NCBI RefSeq assembly: GCF_013608025.1
Contig: NZ_VDLV01000002.1
Location: forward strand, 59,916-123,915
Origin: Pseudomonas brassicacearum subsp. neoaurantiaca
GTDB lineage: Bacteria > Pseudomonadota > Gammaproteobacteria > Pseudomonadales > Pseudomonadaceae
DNA length: 64,000 nucleotides
Direction: 5' to 3'
The notes beneath the pieces were generated by a model that saw only the letters and a list, made by a program, of their open reading frames with translations, was not told where the DNA came from and ran no database searches. Both the position numbers and the translations under genes were made by a program. Each line of letters opens with the position of its first letter. The stretch's first letter is position 1. Positions 24,236 through 32,418 of the stretch are shown piece after piece.

Positions 24236-26749
24236 TCAGCCCAGGGGCCAATGGTGATGACAGGCCTGGCGCACGGCGGCGGCGCTGGGCAGGTTCAGCA
24301 AATCGGTACTGACGCGACGGCACTGCTCGGCATCGAGGTGGCGCACACGGTCCTTGATCTCGCCGATCTGCGGCGGGCTGACAGACAGTTCCCGTACACC
24401 CAGCCCGATCAGCACCGGCGTCGCCAGCGGATCGGAGGCCAGGGCGCCGCACACCCCGACCCAGCGCCCATGCCTGGCCGCGCCGGCGCAGGTCTGGGCG
24501 ATCAGCCGCAACAGCGCCGGGTGCAAGGCATCGACCCGGGCGGCGAGGCCAGCGTGGTCGCGGTCCATGGCGAGGGTGTACTGGGACAGGTCATTGGTGC
24601 CGATGGAGAGGAAGTCCGCGTGCTCGGCCAGTTGCTCGGCAAGCAATGCGGCGGCTGGCACTTCGATCATCACCCCAAGCTGCGGGCGCTCCTCCAGGCC
24701 TAGTTCGCTGCCCAAGGCATCGAGGCGTTGGCGGATGTGCAGCAACTCGCTGACCTCGGTGACCATCGGCAACAGAATCCGACAGCGGTGAAGTGGGCGG
24801 GCCTGCAGCAGGCCCCGCAATTGCTGGTCCAGCAATTGCGGCCGCACCTGGGCCAGGCGAATGCCGCGCAGGCCGAGCACCGGGTTGGCTTCGGCCGGCA
24901 GCGGCAGGTAGTCCAATTGCTTGTCGCCGCCAACATCGATGGTGCGGATGATCACCGGCCTGTCGCCCATGGCATCGAGCACCGCTTGATAGGCCTGGCG
25001 TTGCTCCTCTTCGTCGGGGGCGGTGTGGCGGTCGACGAAGAGGAATTCGGTGCGCAGCAAACCGACGCCATCGGCACCGTTGGCGAAGGCCTCGCCCGCT
25101 TCGGCGCTGGAGGCGACGTTGGCGGCGACTTCAATTTCTGCCCCATCAACCGTTCGCGCAGGCGTATGGGCGAGGGTCTGTTGCTGGGCGCGCAAGGCGA
25201 CGCGTTGGCTGTGTACTTGCTGCACTTGTATCAATCGCTCGGCGCTTGGCGTGAGTTCGAGGCGGCCACCATCGGCGTCCAGCACGACCGATTGACCCGG
25301 CACCTGCGTGAGCAGCGCATCGCCCAACGCCACCAGGCAGGGCAGGCCTTTGCCGCGAGCCAGGATCGCCACATGGGACGTCGCGCCGCCCTCGGCCATG
25401 CAGATGCCGGCCACGCCTTGCGCGCTGAGTTGCAACAGCTCCGATGGGGTCAGTTCCCGCTTCACGACAATCGCGCCCGCCGGTACGTCGAACTTCCAGG
25501 CTTCGCCCAGTAAAACTCGCAGGACCCGCTGGCGCAGGTCGTGCAAATCATTGGCGCGCTCGGCCAGCAGTGCACTGCCCAATTGCCGCAGCACTTGGCA
25601 CTGCATGTCGATGGACTGGCTCCAGGCATGGGGCGCGGCGTGGCCCTGATCAATGGCGAGGTCGGCGGCGTCCAGCAGGACCGGGTCTTCCAGCAACGCC
25701 AGGTGGGCGCTGAAAATGGCCTGCTCATCGACGTGGCGCCGGGCCTTGGCGTGTTCCAGCGTCTGTTGGATATCGCGGCTGACGTGCGCCAAGGCATCGC
25801 GCAATCGTTGACGTTGTTCTTCGACGTCATGTCCACCGACATCCTCGGGCAATTGAATGCCCTCCAGTCGGACCAACGGCCCGCTGACCAGTCCGGGCGC
25901 GGCACAGACACCGTGCAGCACGCCGTCTTCAACGGCACGGTTCGGTGCCTTGGCCTGTGGCGCCTGGGCATGGGCTTCCTCGGCCAGGGCCGTGGACAAG
26001 GTGGCCAACAGCGCTCGCAACGCCGCTTCGGCATCGCTGCCGCGACAACTGACATGCACTTCGGCCTGTTCGCTGATCGCCAGGCCCATCATGCCCATGA
26101 CACTGTCGCAGGACGCCGACCGACCGCCAAAGTGCAACTGTGAACGACTCTTGAATCCTTGTGCGGTCTGGCGGACCAAGGCTGCCGGGCGGGCATGCAA
26201 GCCGCCGCGATGGGCGATGCGGATCTGGCCGAACACCTCGATGCCGATGTCCGGTTCATCGTCGCGTGTTTGCCCCTGCGCTTTGCTGACAATGTGCAGC
26301 AACGGCTCACCGACCTTGACGCCTTTAAGGGTGATGGGACGTGCCTGGAAGTGTTCGCCATTGGTGATGACGAACAGGCTGACCAGGCTTTTGCAGCGCT
26401 GGGCCACTTTGTCCACGTCATAGCGCAGCAGCGCCTGCCCGTTGCTGACCCGCGCGCCTTCCTTGACCAGCATGGAGAAACCGTCGCCCTGCAACTCGAC
26501 AGTGTCCAGGCCCAGGTGCAGCAATAGCTCGGCGCCGTTGTCGGCCCGCAGCGTCACGGCGTGGCCGGTGCGGGCGACGTGGATCACCTCGCCGTCGCAG
26601 GGCGCGTAAAGCGTGTCGTTCAGTGGATCGATAGCGATCCCATCGCCCATGGCGCCGCTGGCGAATACCGCGTCGGGAACGTTGTTGAGGGTGAGCACCG
26701 GACCGCTGAGCGGGGCGCTGAGGGTCAGCTCTTTATTGTTGTTGGGCAT
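24236..26749 (-). CDS. nagF: PTS multiphosphoryl transfer protein, EIIA-HPr-EI fusion for GlcNAc
   Basis: An 837-residue cytoplasmic fusion carrying the whole phosphate relay for NagE. The EIIA-Glc-type domain spans about 1-150, with phospho-His in LLLHLGLDTVEL. HPr spans about 170-255, with phospho-His in RGGLHARPAA and a Ser region CDSVMGMMGL. Enzyme I spans about 275-837, with phospho-His in GGATSHVAILARG, the PEP-binding signature GVGLLRTEFLFVDR and the C-terminal LSIGTNDLSQYTLAMDRD. Such a fusion frees the pathway from separate HPr and EI. It is located between the SIS enzyme and nagE in one leftward operon. Confidence 0.95.
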   Translation of the reverse strand: MPNNNKELTLSAPLSGPVLTLNNVPDAVFASGAMGDGIAIDPLNDTLYAPCDGEVIHVARTGHAVTLRADNGAELLLHLGLDTVELQGDGFSMLVKEGARVSNGQALLRYDVDKVAQRCKSLVSLFVITNGEHFQARPITLKGVKVGEPLLHIVSKAQGQTRDDEPDIGIEVFGQIRIAHRGGLHARPAALVRQTAQGFKSRSQLHFGGRSASCDSVMGMMGLAISEQAEVHVSCRGSDAEAALRALLATLSTALAEEAHAQAPQAKAPNRAVEDGVLHGVCAAPGLVSGPLVRLEGIQLPEDVGGHDVEEQRQRLRDALAHVSRDIQQTLEHAKARRHVDEQAIFSAHLALLEDPVLLDAADLAIDQGHAAPHAWSQSIDMQCQVLRQLGSALLAERANDLHDLRQRVLRVLLGEAWKFDVPAGAIVVKRELTPSELLQLSAQGVAGICMAEGGATSHVAILARGKGLPCLVALGDALLTQVPGQSVVLDADGGRLELTPSAERLIQVQQVHSQRVALRAQQQTLAHTPARTVDGAEIEVAANVASSAEAGEAFANGADGVGLLRTEFLFVDRHTAPDEEEQRQAYQAVLDAMGDRPVIIRTIDVGGDKQLDYLPLPAEANPVLGLRGIRLAQVRPQLLDQQLRGLLQARPLHRCRILLPMVTEVSELLHIRQRLDALGSELGLEERPQLGVMIEVPAAALLAEQLAEHADFLSIGTNDLSQYTLAMDRDHAGLAARVDALHPALLRLIAQTCAGAARHGRWVGVCGALASDPLATPVLIGLGVRELSVSPPQIGEIKDRVRHLDAEQCRRVSTDLLNLPSAAAVRQACHHHWPLG

Positions 26750-26801
26750 GGGCTCGCTCTCTCTGGAATCATTGGCCTTGCATGAAAAGAACGCTGTCGG
26801 T

Positions 26802-27824
26802 TCAGTGGGTCCGGGTGACCTTGCTCAAGTGCCGTGGTTGATCCGGGTCCAGGCCCCGGGCCACGGCCAGTCGGGCGGCCATGCCATAAAAGCTCTGGAT
26901 CGCCAGGATCGGGTCCAGGGCCGGATGCCCGGCGCGGCTTAGCGTCAAGTCGCGCTCGGCGATGTCATCGGGGGCGGCCAGCAACACCCGGGCGCCGCGC
27001 TGGCGCATGTCAGCAGCGAGGCTCAACACGCCGGCCTGCTCGGCACCGCGCGGGGCGAACACCAGCAGCGGGTAGTTTTCATCGATCAGCGCCATCGGCC
27101 CGTGGCGGACTTCGGCGCTGCTGAAGGCTTCGGCCTGGATCGCCGAGGTTTCCTTGAACTTGAGTGCCGCTTCCTGGGCGATGGCAAAACCTGCGCCACG
27201 GCCAATCACCATCAGTCGCTGGCAGTCACGCAGCGCTTCGACGGCGGCGCTCCAATCCTGGAGCGCGGCGTCGCGCAGGCCTTCGGGCAGCGCAGTGCCG
27301 GCTTCGAGCAGTTCCGTGTCGTCCTTCCAATGAGCCACCAACCGCGCGCTGGCGCTGAGGGTGGCGATGAAACTCTTGGTCGCGGCGACACTGCTTTCGA
27401 GGCCCGCACACAACGGCACGCTGAATTCACAGGCCGCTTCCAGCGGAGAATCCTCGGCGTTGACCATCGCCACGCTCAATGCGCCACGCTTGCGCAACAG
27501 GCGCAGGCTGTTGACCAGATCCGGGCTCTGCCCCGACTGCGAGAACGCGAACGCCACCTGGCCGCTGACCTTCAGCGGCGCCTGCTGCAGGGTCACCACC
27601 GACATCGGCAGCGACGCCACCGGCAAGCCCAATTGCTGCATGGTCAGGTAAGCGAAATAACTGGCGGCGTGGTCGGAACTGCCCCGGGCGACGGTCATCG
27701 CCACTTGCGGCGGTTGACGACGCAAGCGGCCGGCGATTTCTTCCAGCGTCGGATCCAGCCGCTGCAATTGACGCTGAACCGCATCGGACGAGGCGAGCGC
27801 CTCTTCAAGCATTTTGGAAGTCAA
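26802..27824 (-). CDS. SIS-domain glucosamine-6-phosphate deaminase/isomerase (NagB-II type)
   Basis: A 340-residue protein with two SIS sugar-phosphate isomerase domains, related to the C-terminal half of GlmS but without the glutaminase domain. It should convert glucosamine-6-phosphate to fructose-6-phosphate and ammonia. SIS-1 shows TVARGSSDHAASYFA and FSQSGQSPDLVNSLR; the LESSVAATKSF segment and VIGRGAGFAIAQEAALKFKE in SIS-2 are typical of this family. I accept TTG at 27824 as start, because AAGGAG lies 6 bases upstream; the ATG at 27812 is poorly placed. The start lies inside the end of nagA, so translation is coupled. Confidence 0.88.
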   Translation of the reverse strand: MTSKMLEEALASSDAVQRQLQRLDPTLEEIAGRLRRQPPQVAMTVARGSSDHAASYFAYLTMQQLGLPVASLPMSVVTLQQAPLKVSGQVAFAFSQSGQSPDLVNSLRLLRKRGALSVAMVNAEDSPLEAACEFSVPLCAGLESSVAATKSFIATLSASARLVAHWKDDTELLEAGTALPEGLRDAALQDWSAAVEALRDCQRLMVIGRGAGFAIAQEAALKFKETSAIQAEAFSSAEVRHGPMALIDENYPLLVFAPRGAEQAGVLSLAADMRQRGARVLLAAPDDIAERDLTLSRAGHPALDPILAIQSFYGMAARLAVARGLDPDQPRHLSKVTRTH

Positions 27825-28911
27825 TGGCTTCTCCTTCGACCATCACGTCGGTCAGGTTCAGGGCGCGGTCAAGGCGCACGCAGTCGGCCCAGGCGCCGGG
27901 GTGCAGGCGTCCGCGTTCGGGCAGGCCGAGGTAGTCGGCGGGAAATTGCGACAAGCGTCGGGAGGCGTCGTCGAGGGGCAGGCCAATCTTCACCAGGTTG
28001 CGCAGGGCCTGGTCCATGGTCAGGGTGCTGCCGGCCAGCGTGCCGTCGGCCAGGCGTACGCCGCCCAGGCATTTGGTGACGGTGTGGCTGCCCAACTTGT
28101 ATTCGCCGTCGGGCATGCCGGCGGCGGCGGTGGAGTCGGTGACGCAATACAGGCACGGGATCGAACGCAACGCCACGCGCATGGCGCCAGGGTGCACGTG
28201 CAGCAGGTCCGGGATCAGCTCGGCATATTGCGCATGGGCCAGCGCCGCGCCGACGATGCCCGGCTCGCGGTGATGCAACGGGCTCATGGCGTTGTACAAA
28301 TGGGTAAAACTGCTGGCCCCGGCGGCGAGCGCGGCGACACCTTCTTCGTAACTGCCGAGGGTATGGCCGATCTGCATGCGCACGCCGCGAGCGCTGAGGG
28401 CGCGGATCAAGGCATCGTGGCCGGCGATTTCCGGTGCGATGGTAATCACCCGGATCGGCGCCAGGGCCAGGTACGTTTCCACCTCGGCCATTAGCGCGGT
28501 GTGGGCGAAATTCGGTTGGGCGCCGAGTTTGCCGGGATTGATGTAAGGGCCTTCCAAGTGCACGCCCAAGACCCGGGCGCTGCCATTGGGCCGCTGTTCG
28601 CAGAACTCACCGAGGGCCTTGAGTACGCTGGCGATTTCTTCGTTCGGCGCCGTCATGGTGGTGGCCAACAACGACGTGGTGCCAAAGCGCACGTGGGTGC
28701 GGGCAATGGTTTCGAACGCCGGCGCGCCTTCCATGATGTCCTTGCCGCCACCGCCGTGCACATGCAGGTCGATGAAACCGGGCAGCAGGTAGGGCAGGTC
28801 ATTGCTCGCCGGATCGCAGGTCTGGCCTTCGATAGCCACGACCTTGCCGTGTTCGTGGACCAGGCGGCCGCGTATCCAGCCGTTGGCGGTGAGTATGTTG
28901 TCTTCGGACAT
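27805..28911 (-). CDS. nagA: N-acetylglucosamine-6-phosphate deacetylase
   Basis: Amidohydrolase-superfamily enzyme that removes acetate from GlcNAc-6-phosphate, the first cytoplasmic step after PTS import. ATG 28911 (MSEDNILTANGWIRG) gives 368 residues. Metal and active-site motifs are LPGFIDLHVHGGGGKDIMEG (about 46-65), GVHLEGPYINPGKLGAQP, IGHTLGSYEEG and the C-terminal catalytic Asp region CVTDSTAAAGMPDG. It lies 16 bases downstream of nagR and overlaps the following SIS gene by 20 bases. Confidence 0.96.
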   Translation of the reverse strand: MSEDNILTANGWIRGRLVHEHGKVVAIEGQTCDPASNDLPYLLPGFIDLHVHGGGGKDIMEGAPAFETIARTHVRFGTTSLLATTMTAPNEEIASVLKALGEFCEQRPNGSARVLGVHLEGPYINPGKLGAQPNFAHTALMAEVETYLALAPIRVITIAPEIAGHDALIRALSARGVRMQIGHTLGSYEEGVAALAAGASSFTHLYNAMSPLHHREPGIVGAALAHAQYAELIPDLLHVHPGAMRVALRSIPCLYCVTDSTAAAGMPDGEYKLGSHTVTKCLGGVRLADGTLAGSTLTMDQALRNLVKIGLPLDDASRRLSQFPADYLGLPERGRLHPGAWADCVRLDRALNLTDVMVEGEAIDFQNA

Positions 28912-28927
28912 AGGATTCTCTGATCGT

Positions 28928-29659
28928 CTAGCGCCGCAACTCGGCGACAAAGTCGTAGTAGTCGTTGCGGCAATAGGTGTCGGTGACTTCGATGGGCGTG
29001 TTGTCTTCCAGGTAGCCGACCCGCGTCATCAACAGCATCGCGGTGCCGGGGGCGATGCCCACCAGGGCGGCGAATTCGTCCGAGGCGTTGATGGCCTGGA
29101 TGTGTTGCAGGGCGCGGACAACCGGTTTGCCGATGCCATCAAGGAATTCATAAAGCGAATCGCCCACCGCCTGCGGCTTGGGAATGATCGACGCGGGCAG
29201 GGTGCTCATCTCGATCGCCATGACCGTGTCATCGGCCTTGCGCAGCCGTTTGAGCCGGGCAACTTTGTCAGTGGGCGACAGGCCCAGGCGGATCAGTTCT
29301 TCGTGGGTCGGCGGGGTGATTTCCCGCTCCAGCCACTGCGACCCGGGTACGAAGCCCTTAAGTCGCAGCATTTCGCTGAAACCGCTGAGGCGCGAGAGCG
29401 GTTGTTCCAGGCGCGGGGTGATGAACGTCCCCGAGCCTTGGTTGCGGCGGATCAGGCCTTGTTCGAACAGCACTTCCAACGCCTTGCGGGCGGTGACCCG
29501 GGAAATGCCCAGTTGCTCGCTCAGGCTGCGCTCGGACGGCATCGCTTGCTCGGCTTTCCACTGGCCGGCATGGATGGCGGCTTCCAGGTTGCGGGCCAGT
29601 TGCAGGTAGAGCGGGGTGGGTTGGGTGTCGTCGGGGCGCAGGGTCTGGATGTTGTTCAT
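28928..29659 (-). CDS. nagR: GntR/HutC-family repressor of the nag operon
   Basis: Transcriptional regulator with an N-terminal winged helix-turn-helix (about 15-80; MPSERSLSEQLGISRVTARK, then QGLIRRNQGSGTFI) and a C-terminal UTRA effector domain (about 95-243; FVPGSQWLEREITPPT, YCRNDYYDFVAELRR). ATG 29659 (MNNIQTLRPDD) gives 243 residues. It heads the leftward nag operon and probably senses GlcNAc-6-P or GlcN-6-P. The inverted TGGTATT-type sites in its own promoter region suggest autoregulation together with control of nagA, the SIS gene, nagF and nagE. Confidence 0.9.
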   Translation of the reverse strand: MNNIQTLRPDDTQPTPLYLQLARNLEAAIHAGQWKAEQAMPSERSLSEQLGISRVTARKALEVLFEQGLIRRNQGSGTFITPRLEQPLSRLSGFSEMLRLKGFVPGSQWLEREITPPTHEELIRLGLSPTDKVARLKRLRKADDTVMAIEMSTLPASIIPKPQAVGDSLYEFLDGIGKPVVRALQHIQAINASDEFAALVGIAPGTAMLLMTRVGYLEDNTPIEVTDTYCRNDYYDFVAELRR

Positions 29660-29714
29660 TTGTTTGTCCGATGCGGTTTTTGTGGGCGTTGTCGCTCGGT
29701 GATTGGGGAGGAAG

Positions 29715-29807
29715 CTAATACCACTTGAATACCATGTCAACGGTGCTTTCCCATGTTGTTCAGTGTTTTCTGGGTGGTGATGAGGGTGGTTATAAAAGTG
29801 GTATTAG
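29715..29807 (-). promoter_or_regulatory. Putative NagR operators flanking the nagR promoter
   Basis: CTAATACCACTT (29715-29726) and AAGTGGTATTAG (29796-29807) are a perfect 12-bp inverted repeat 69 bases apart. Extra half sites occur at ATACCA (29730-29735) and GTGGTTAT (29786-29793). The TGGTATT core resembles GntR/HutC NagR-type half sites. The arms bracket the region just upstream of nagR, compatible with two operators and looping. Confidence 0.55.
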
Positions 29808-29939
29808 GGTGGTGATGATATGGCGTTGAATTGCAGCGTTGGGCTGGGTTTTTTTGAGGTCAGTGGTATGCATGAGGGCGGGTTTTGACATTTGATATTT
29901 ATTTTTGTGGTGAGCGGTGGTGGGCTGTCTCTTTGGTCC

Positions 29940-30170
29940 GTGTATATATCCGTTTCTGCGGTAACGGCCGCTTAGGGTTCCGCTCTTACAGCGGGTCACT
30001 TTCGAAAAGCCCGGAAGCCGGCCCAGTCGAAAGTAACCAAAGCGCCCTTGCCCCACCATTCAGTGCCTCGCCTAGGCTCGGCATGCCCTCACTCCGGCCA
30101 TCGTGGTTAACGGGGCGCCCGTAATCAACGTCCACCACTAGTAGGCGGCCTGATAGCCGACCTGGTTCTT
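29940..30170. repeat. Pseudomonas conserved intergenic repeat, copy 1 (shortened)
   Basis: Contains GCGGTAACGGCCGCTTAGGG, AAAGTAACCAAAGCGC, GCCTCGCCTAGGCTCGGCAT and ends GATAGCCGACCTGG. It matches the reverse complement of 30541-30850 but lacks about 100 central bases. The gap 29660-31217 holds the nag operators, these two repeats, one REPIN and a structured leader; I saw no convincing gene. Confidence 0.75.
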
Positions 30171-30340
30171 GGTGGGACTGCGTTTCCCCTGTGCAAGCTC
30201 TCTCGCCACAAAAGCTTCCCCGTCATCACGCCACAGATTGATTGACGGTAAATGCTGTGAGAGCGGGCTTGAATGCGAAAGCAGAGGTCAGCTTGCAGTG
30301 ATGTTGGATATCCACAAGGGTTTTAGGACTGGCACGGTCC

Positions 30341-30434
30341 TGTGGCGAGGGAGCTTGCTCCCGCTGGGGCGCGCAGCGGCCCCAAAAAATCGATGAGCGC
30401 TGCGCACTCAAGCGGGAGCAAGCTCCCTCGCCAC
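30341..30434. repeat. Type B REPIN
   Basis: Starts TGTGGCGAGGGAGCTTGCTC and ends with the inverted half AGCAAGCTCCCTCGCCAC. It lies between the two inverted copies of the conserved intergenic repeat. A lone type A half (GCGAGCAAGCCTGCTCCCAC) follows at about 30504-30523. Confidence 0.8.
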
Positions 30435-30540
30435 AAAAGCTTTCCAGCCATCATGCGATGGCGGTGCTTCAGCCACATAGATGCTGGGCTTGCCGGCCTC
30501 TTCGCGAGCAAGCCTGCTCCCACAGGGGAAATGCGATCAT

Positions 30541-30850
30541 CCAGAGCCAGGTCGGCTATCAGGCCGCCTCGCGATAGACGTTGATCTCGGCGCCCCGTTA
30601 ACCACGCTGGCCGAGCGCAGGCATTGCGCAGTGGGCACCTCGGCATGGATGCCGAGGTAGCCGCGCCGGGCCATGGATGGCCCATCGCGGCGGGCCCACG
30701 GAGCAATGCCGGAGTGAGGGCATGCCGAGCCTAGGCGAGGCACCGAGTGGTGGGGCAGGAGCGCTTTGGTTACTTTCGCGCTTTTCGAAAGTGACCCGCT
30801 GTAAAAGCGGAACCCTAAGTAGCCGTTACCGCAGCAATGGATATGTACTC
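30541..30850. repeat. Pseudomonas conserved intergenic repeat, copy 2 (inverted, fuller)
   Basis: Read on the minus strand it repeats the order of copy 1 (CGGTAACGGCTACTTAGGG ... CCTCGCCTAGGCTCGGCATG ... GATAGCCGACCTGG). It keeps an extra central part with its own palindromes (CCTCGGCATCCATGCCGAGG; GGGCCATCCATGGCCC). Confidence 0.75.
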
Positions 30851-31092
30851 CAATTCGATTCAAAAAAGACTACCCGCAAATTTGTGCGAAACATTCCTGA
30901 ACAGATGGATGGTCTGTCAGACGCACCGAACTTTCCGACAAGTTTTTAAGGTTGTCCCTCGGAAGCGAGGGGCCTAGCCTTTGAGTGTCGTTGCCAATTC
31001 AGCGACCGGATTTGACCGTCCGAGAATCTAGACACGCCAGTGTTCCAAGACCTAGTTCAGGCGTTTTTCTTTCGTCTGAGGTATCGTGTCGC

Positions 31093-31165
31093 GGCAGCTG
31101 TGCGTGGGACGTCTTCGGACGTGCCGGTATCTGATTCCCGGTCGGTCAACCCGCGTACAGCTGCC
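31093..31165 (+). ncRNA. Structured three-way-junction leader RNA upstream of the DUF6124 gene
   Basis: A 16-bp outer helix (31093-31108 with 31150-31165; GGCAGCTGT against ACAGCTGCC, the rest with two G-U pairs) closes two hairpins. One is ACGTC-TTCG-GACGT at 31109-31122. The other is GCCGG/CCGGT at 31123-31142. A T-run follows (31166-31172), then a small hairpin AATGG/CCATT (31187-31201) and the ribosome site CAGGAG before ATG 31218. Further hairpins lie upstream (CCCTCG-GAAG-CGAGGG at 30956-30971; ACGCC/GGCGT before TTTTT near 31033-31067). A cis-regulatory RNA or attenuator is likely; the ligand is unknown. Confidence 0.6.
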
Positions 31166-31217
31166 CTTTTTTGTTTGACCGCGAAGAATGGTGGCTCCAT
31201 TGAATCAGGAGCTCTAA

Positions 31218-31577
31218 ATGATCAAAGAAACCCCCAACCCTCCCAAACCCGCCTCCACCTTCCCCTACGGCGACTACGCCCCCGAAAAGCTGAAAGAAGC
31301 CGCCGACCGCGCGATGGACCATTACCTCAAGCCCGACGACAGAGAACCGGAACCCAAACCCTCAGTGCAATTGTTCACCGTATCGGACAGCATCGACACC
31401 GAAGCCCTGCTAGCCAACCTCAGCGAAACCCTGGCCTCGGCCAATGCGGTGCTTAGTGACTTGGCCTTCGGCCTGGAAGGCTCGCGGCGGCAGGTGGCGT
31501 TGGGAGTGGCGCAGATGATCGAGCTGGGAGAATTGCTGGCGAGCAAGGCCCTGGATCGGGTCGAGCTTCGGGCTTGA
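31218..31577 (+). CDS. DUF6124 family protein
   Basis: A 119-residue protein of a family I recognise as DUF6124 (formerly grouped as DUF3077), multi-copy in Pseudomonas and of unknown function. It begins MIKETPNPPKP and shows FPYGDYAPEKLKEAADRAMD. The C-terminal helical half contains DTEALLANLSETLASANAVL and LEGSRRQVALGVAQMIELGE, a four-helix-like pattern typical of the family. CAGGAG 6 bases before the ATG supports the start. A structured leader RNA precedes it and REP elements follow, so it looks monocistronic and possibly regulated at the RNA level. Confidence 0.82.
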   Translation: MIKETPNPPKPASTFPYGDYAPEKLKEAADRAMDHYLKPDDREPEPKPSVQLFTVSDSIDTEALLANLSETLASANAVLSDLAFGLEGSRRQVALGVAQMIELGELLASKALDRVELRA

Positions 31578-31598
31578 TGCCATAAGTGCCGGCCTCTT

Positions 31599-31690
31599 CG
31601 CGAACAGGCTCGCTCCCACAGGGCTAGGTGTCCATCACTGGTTCTGTGAGCAACACCGATCCACTGTGGGAGCGAGCTTGCTCGCGATAA
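31599..31690. repeat. Type A REP halves facing outward
   Basis: An imperfect half CGCGAACAGGCTCGCTCCCA (31600-31619) is followed by a full head GTGGGAGCGAGCTTGCTCGC at 31676-31695. Confidence 0.7.
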
Positions 31691-31732
31691 ATCGAAAGAC
31701 GAACACAAAAAATTCGGTGGAGCACCGACCCT

Positions 31733-31841
31733 GTGGCGAGGGAGCTTGCTCCCGCTGGATGCGTCAGCATCCCCTGCGGTGTGATGGCTGGTAAAGCAGG
31801 GGGCCGCTTCGCAACCCAGCGGGAGCAAGCTCCCTCGCCAC
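31733..31841. repeat. Type B REPIN
   Basis: GTGGCGAGGGAGCTTGCTCC and its inverted partner, with a central arm CCCCTGCGGTGTGATGGC that is nearly shared, inverted, with the REPIN at 38654-38763. It fills the gap to the L,D-transpeptidase gene. Confidence 0.85.
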
Positions 31842-31868
31842 AGAAGCGCCTCGCCGCAAAAAATGATG

Positions 31869-32375
31869 TTATGGGCGGATTTCGATCATCGTCCCATCCG
31901 GCACCAGGCTCCACACCTCGCGCATGTCGACATTGCGCATGGCGATGCAGCCATCGGTCCAGTCCAGGGTATGGAACAACTGCTCGGGGTTTTCTTCCGT
32001 GTCGGGGGTGCCGTGGATCATGATCATGCCACCCGGCTCCACGCCTTCGCGGCGGGCGCGGGCGGCGTCGGCGATGTTGGGGTAGGAGATGTGCATCGAC
32101 AGGTAGAACTTGTCGCTGACCTTGCGCCAATCAATCCAGTAGAAGCCCTCGGGGGTGCGCTTGTCGCCCTCGATCAGCTTGGGGCCTTTCTTGGCGCCCT
32201 TGCCCAAGGAGATGCGATAGGTCTTGAGGGGCTTGCCGTCGTTGACCAGCTGCAATTGATGGGCGGATTTGAGCACCAGGACTTTTTCGATGACCTTGCC
32301 GTTGTAGGTTCCCACGGCAGCGGCTTGGGACACAGCGGTAAACGACAAGCAGAACAGCACAAGCAACCAGCGCAT
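31869..32375 (-). CDS. L,D-transpeptidase (YkuD family), exported
   Basis: Periplasmic L,D-transpeptidase-like enzyme expected to cross-link peptidoglycan or attach proteins to it through a catalytic Cys. The 168-residue product starts MRWLLVLFCLSFTAVSQAAA, a signal peptide cleaved near residue 19. The active site follows the YkuD pattern: MIMIHGTPDTEENPEQ, then TLDWTDGCIAMRN with Cys at about 144. The family Ser is Thr here, which is tolerated. No LysM or other binding domain is present. It is convergent with the DUF6124 gene and downstream of a Nudix gene on the same strand. Confidence 0.92.
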   Translation of the reverse strand: MRWLLVLFCLSFTAVSQAAAVGTYNGKVIEKVLVLKSAHQLQLVNDGKPLKTYRISLGKGAKKGPKLIEGDKRTPEGFYWIDWRKVSDKFYLSMHISYPNIADAARARREGVEPGGMIMIHGTPDTEENPEQLFHTLDWTDGCIAMRNVDMREVWSLVPDGTMIEIRP

Positions 32376-32418
32376 TGAAACGATATCCCTAGAGGTGTCG
32401 CGGCTATATTGGATTTTT

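Noticed and set aside
29885..30949. Several short open frames in the gap between nagR and the DUF6124 gene
   Set aside because: They lie within repeat copies, differ between the two inverted copies in frame and length, and lack ribosome sites.
31040..31456. A 138-codon frame starting within the structured leader and overlapping the DUF6124 gene
   Set aside because: It runs through the leader helices in another frame, has no ribosome site, and the DUF6124 frame with its CAGGAG site explains the region.
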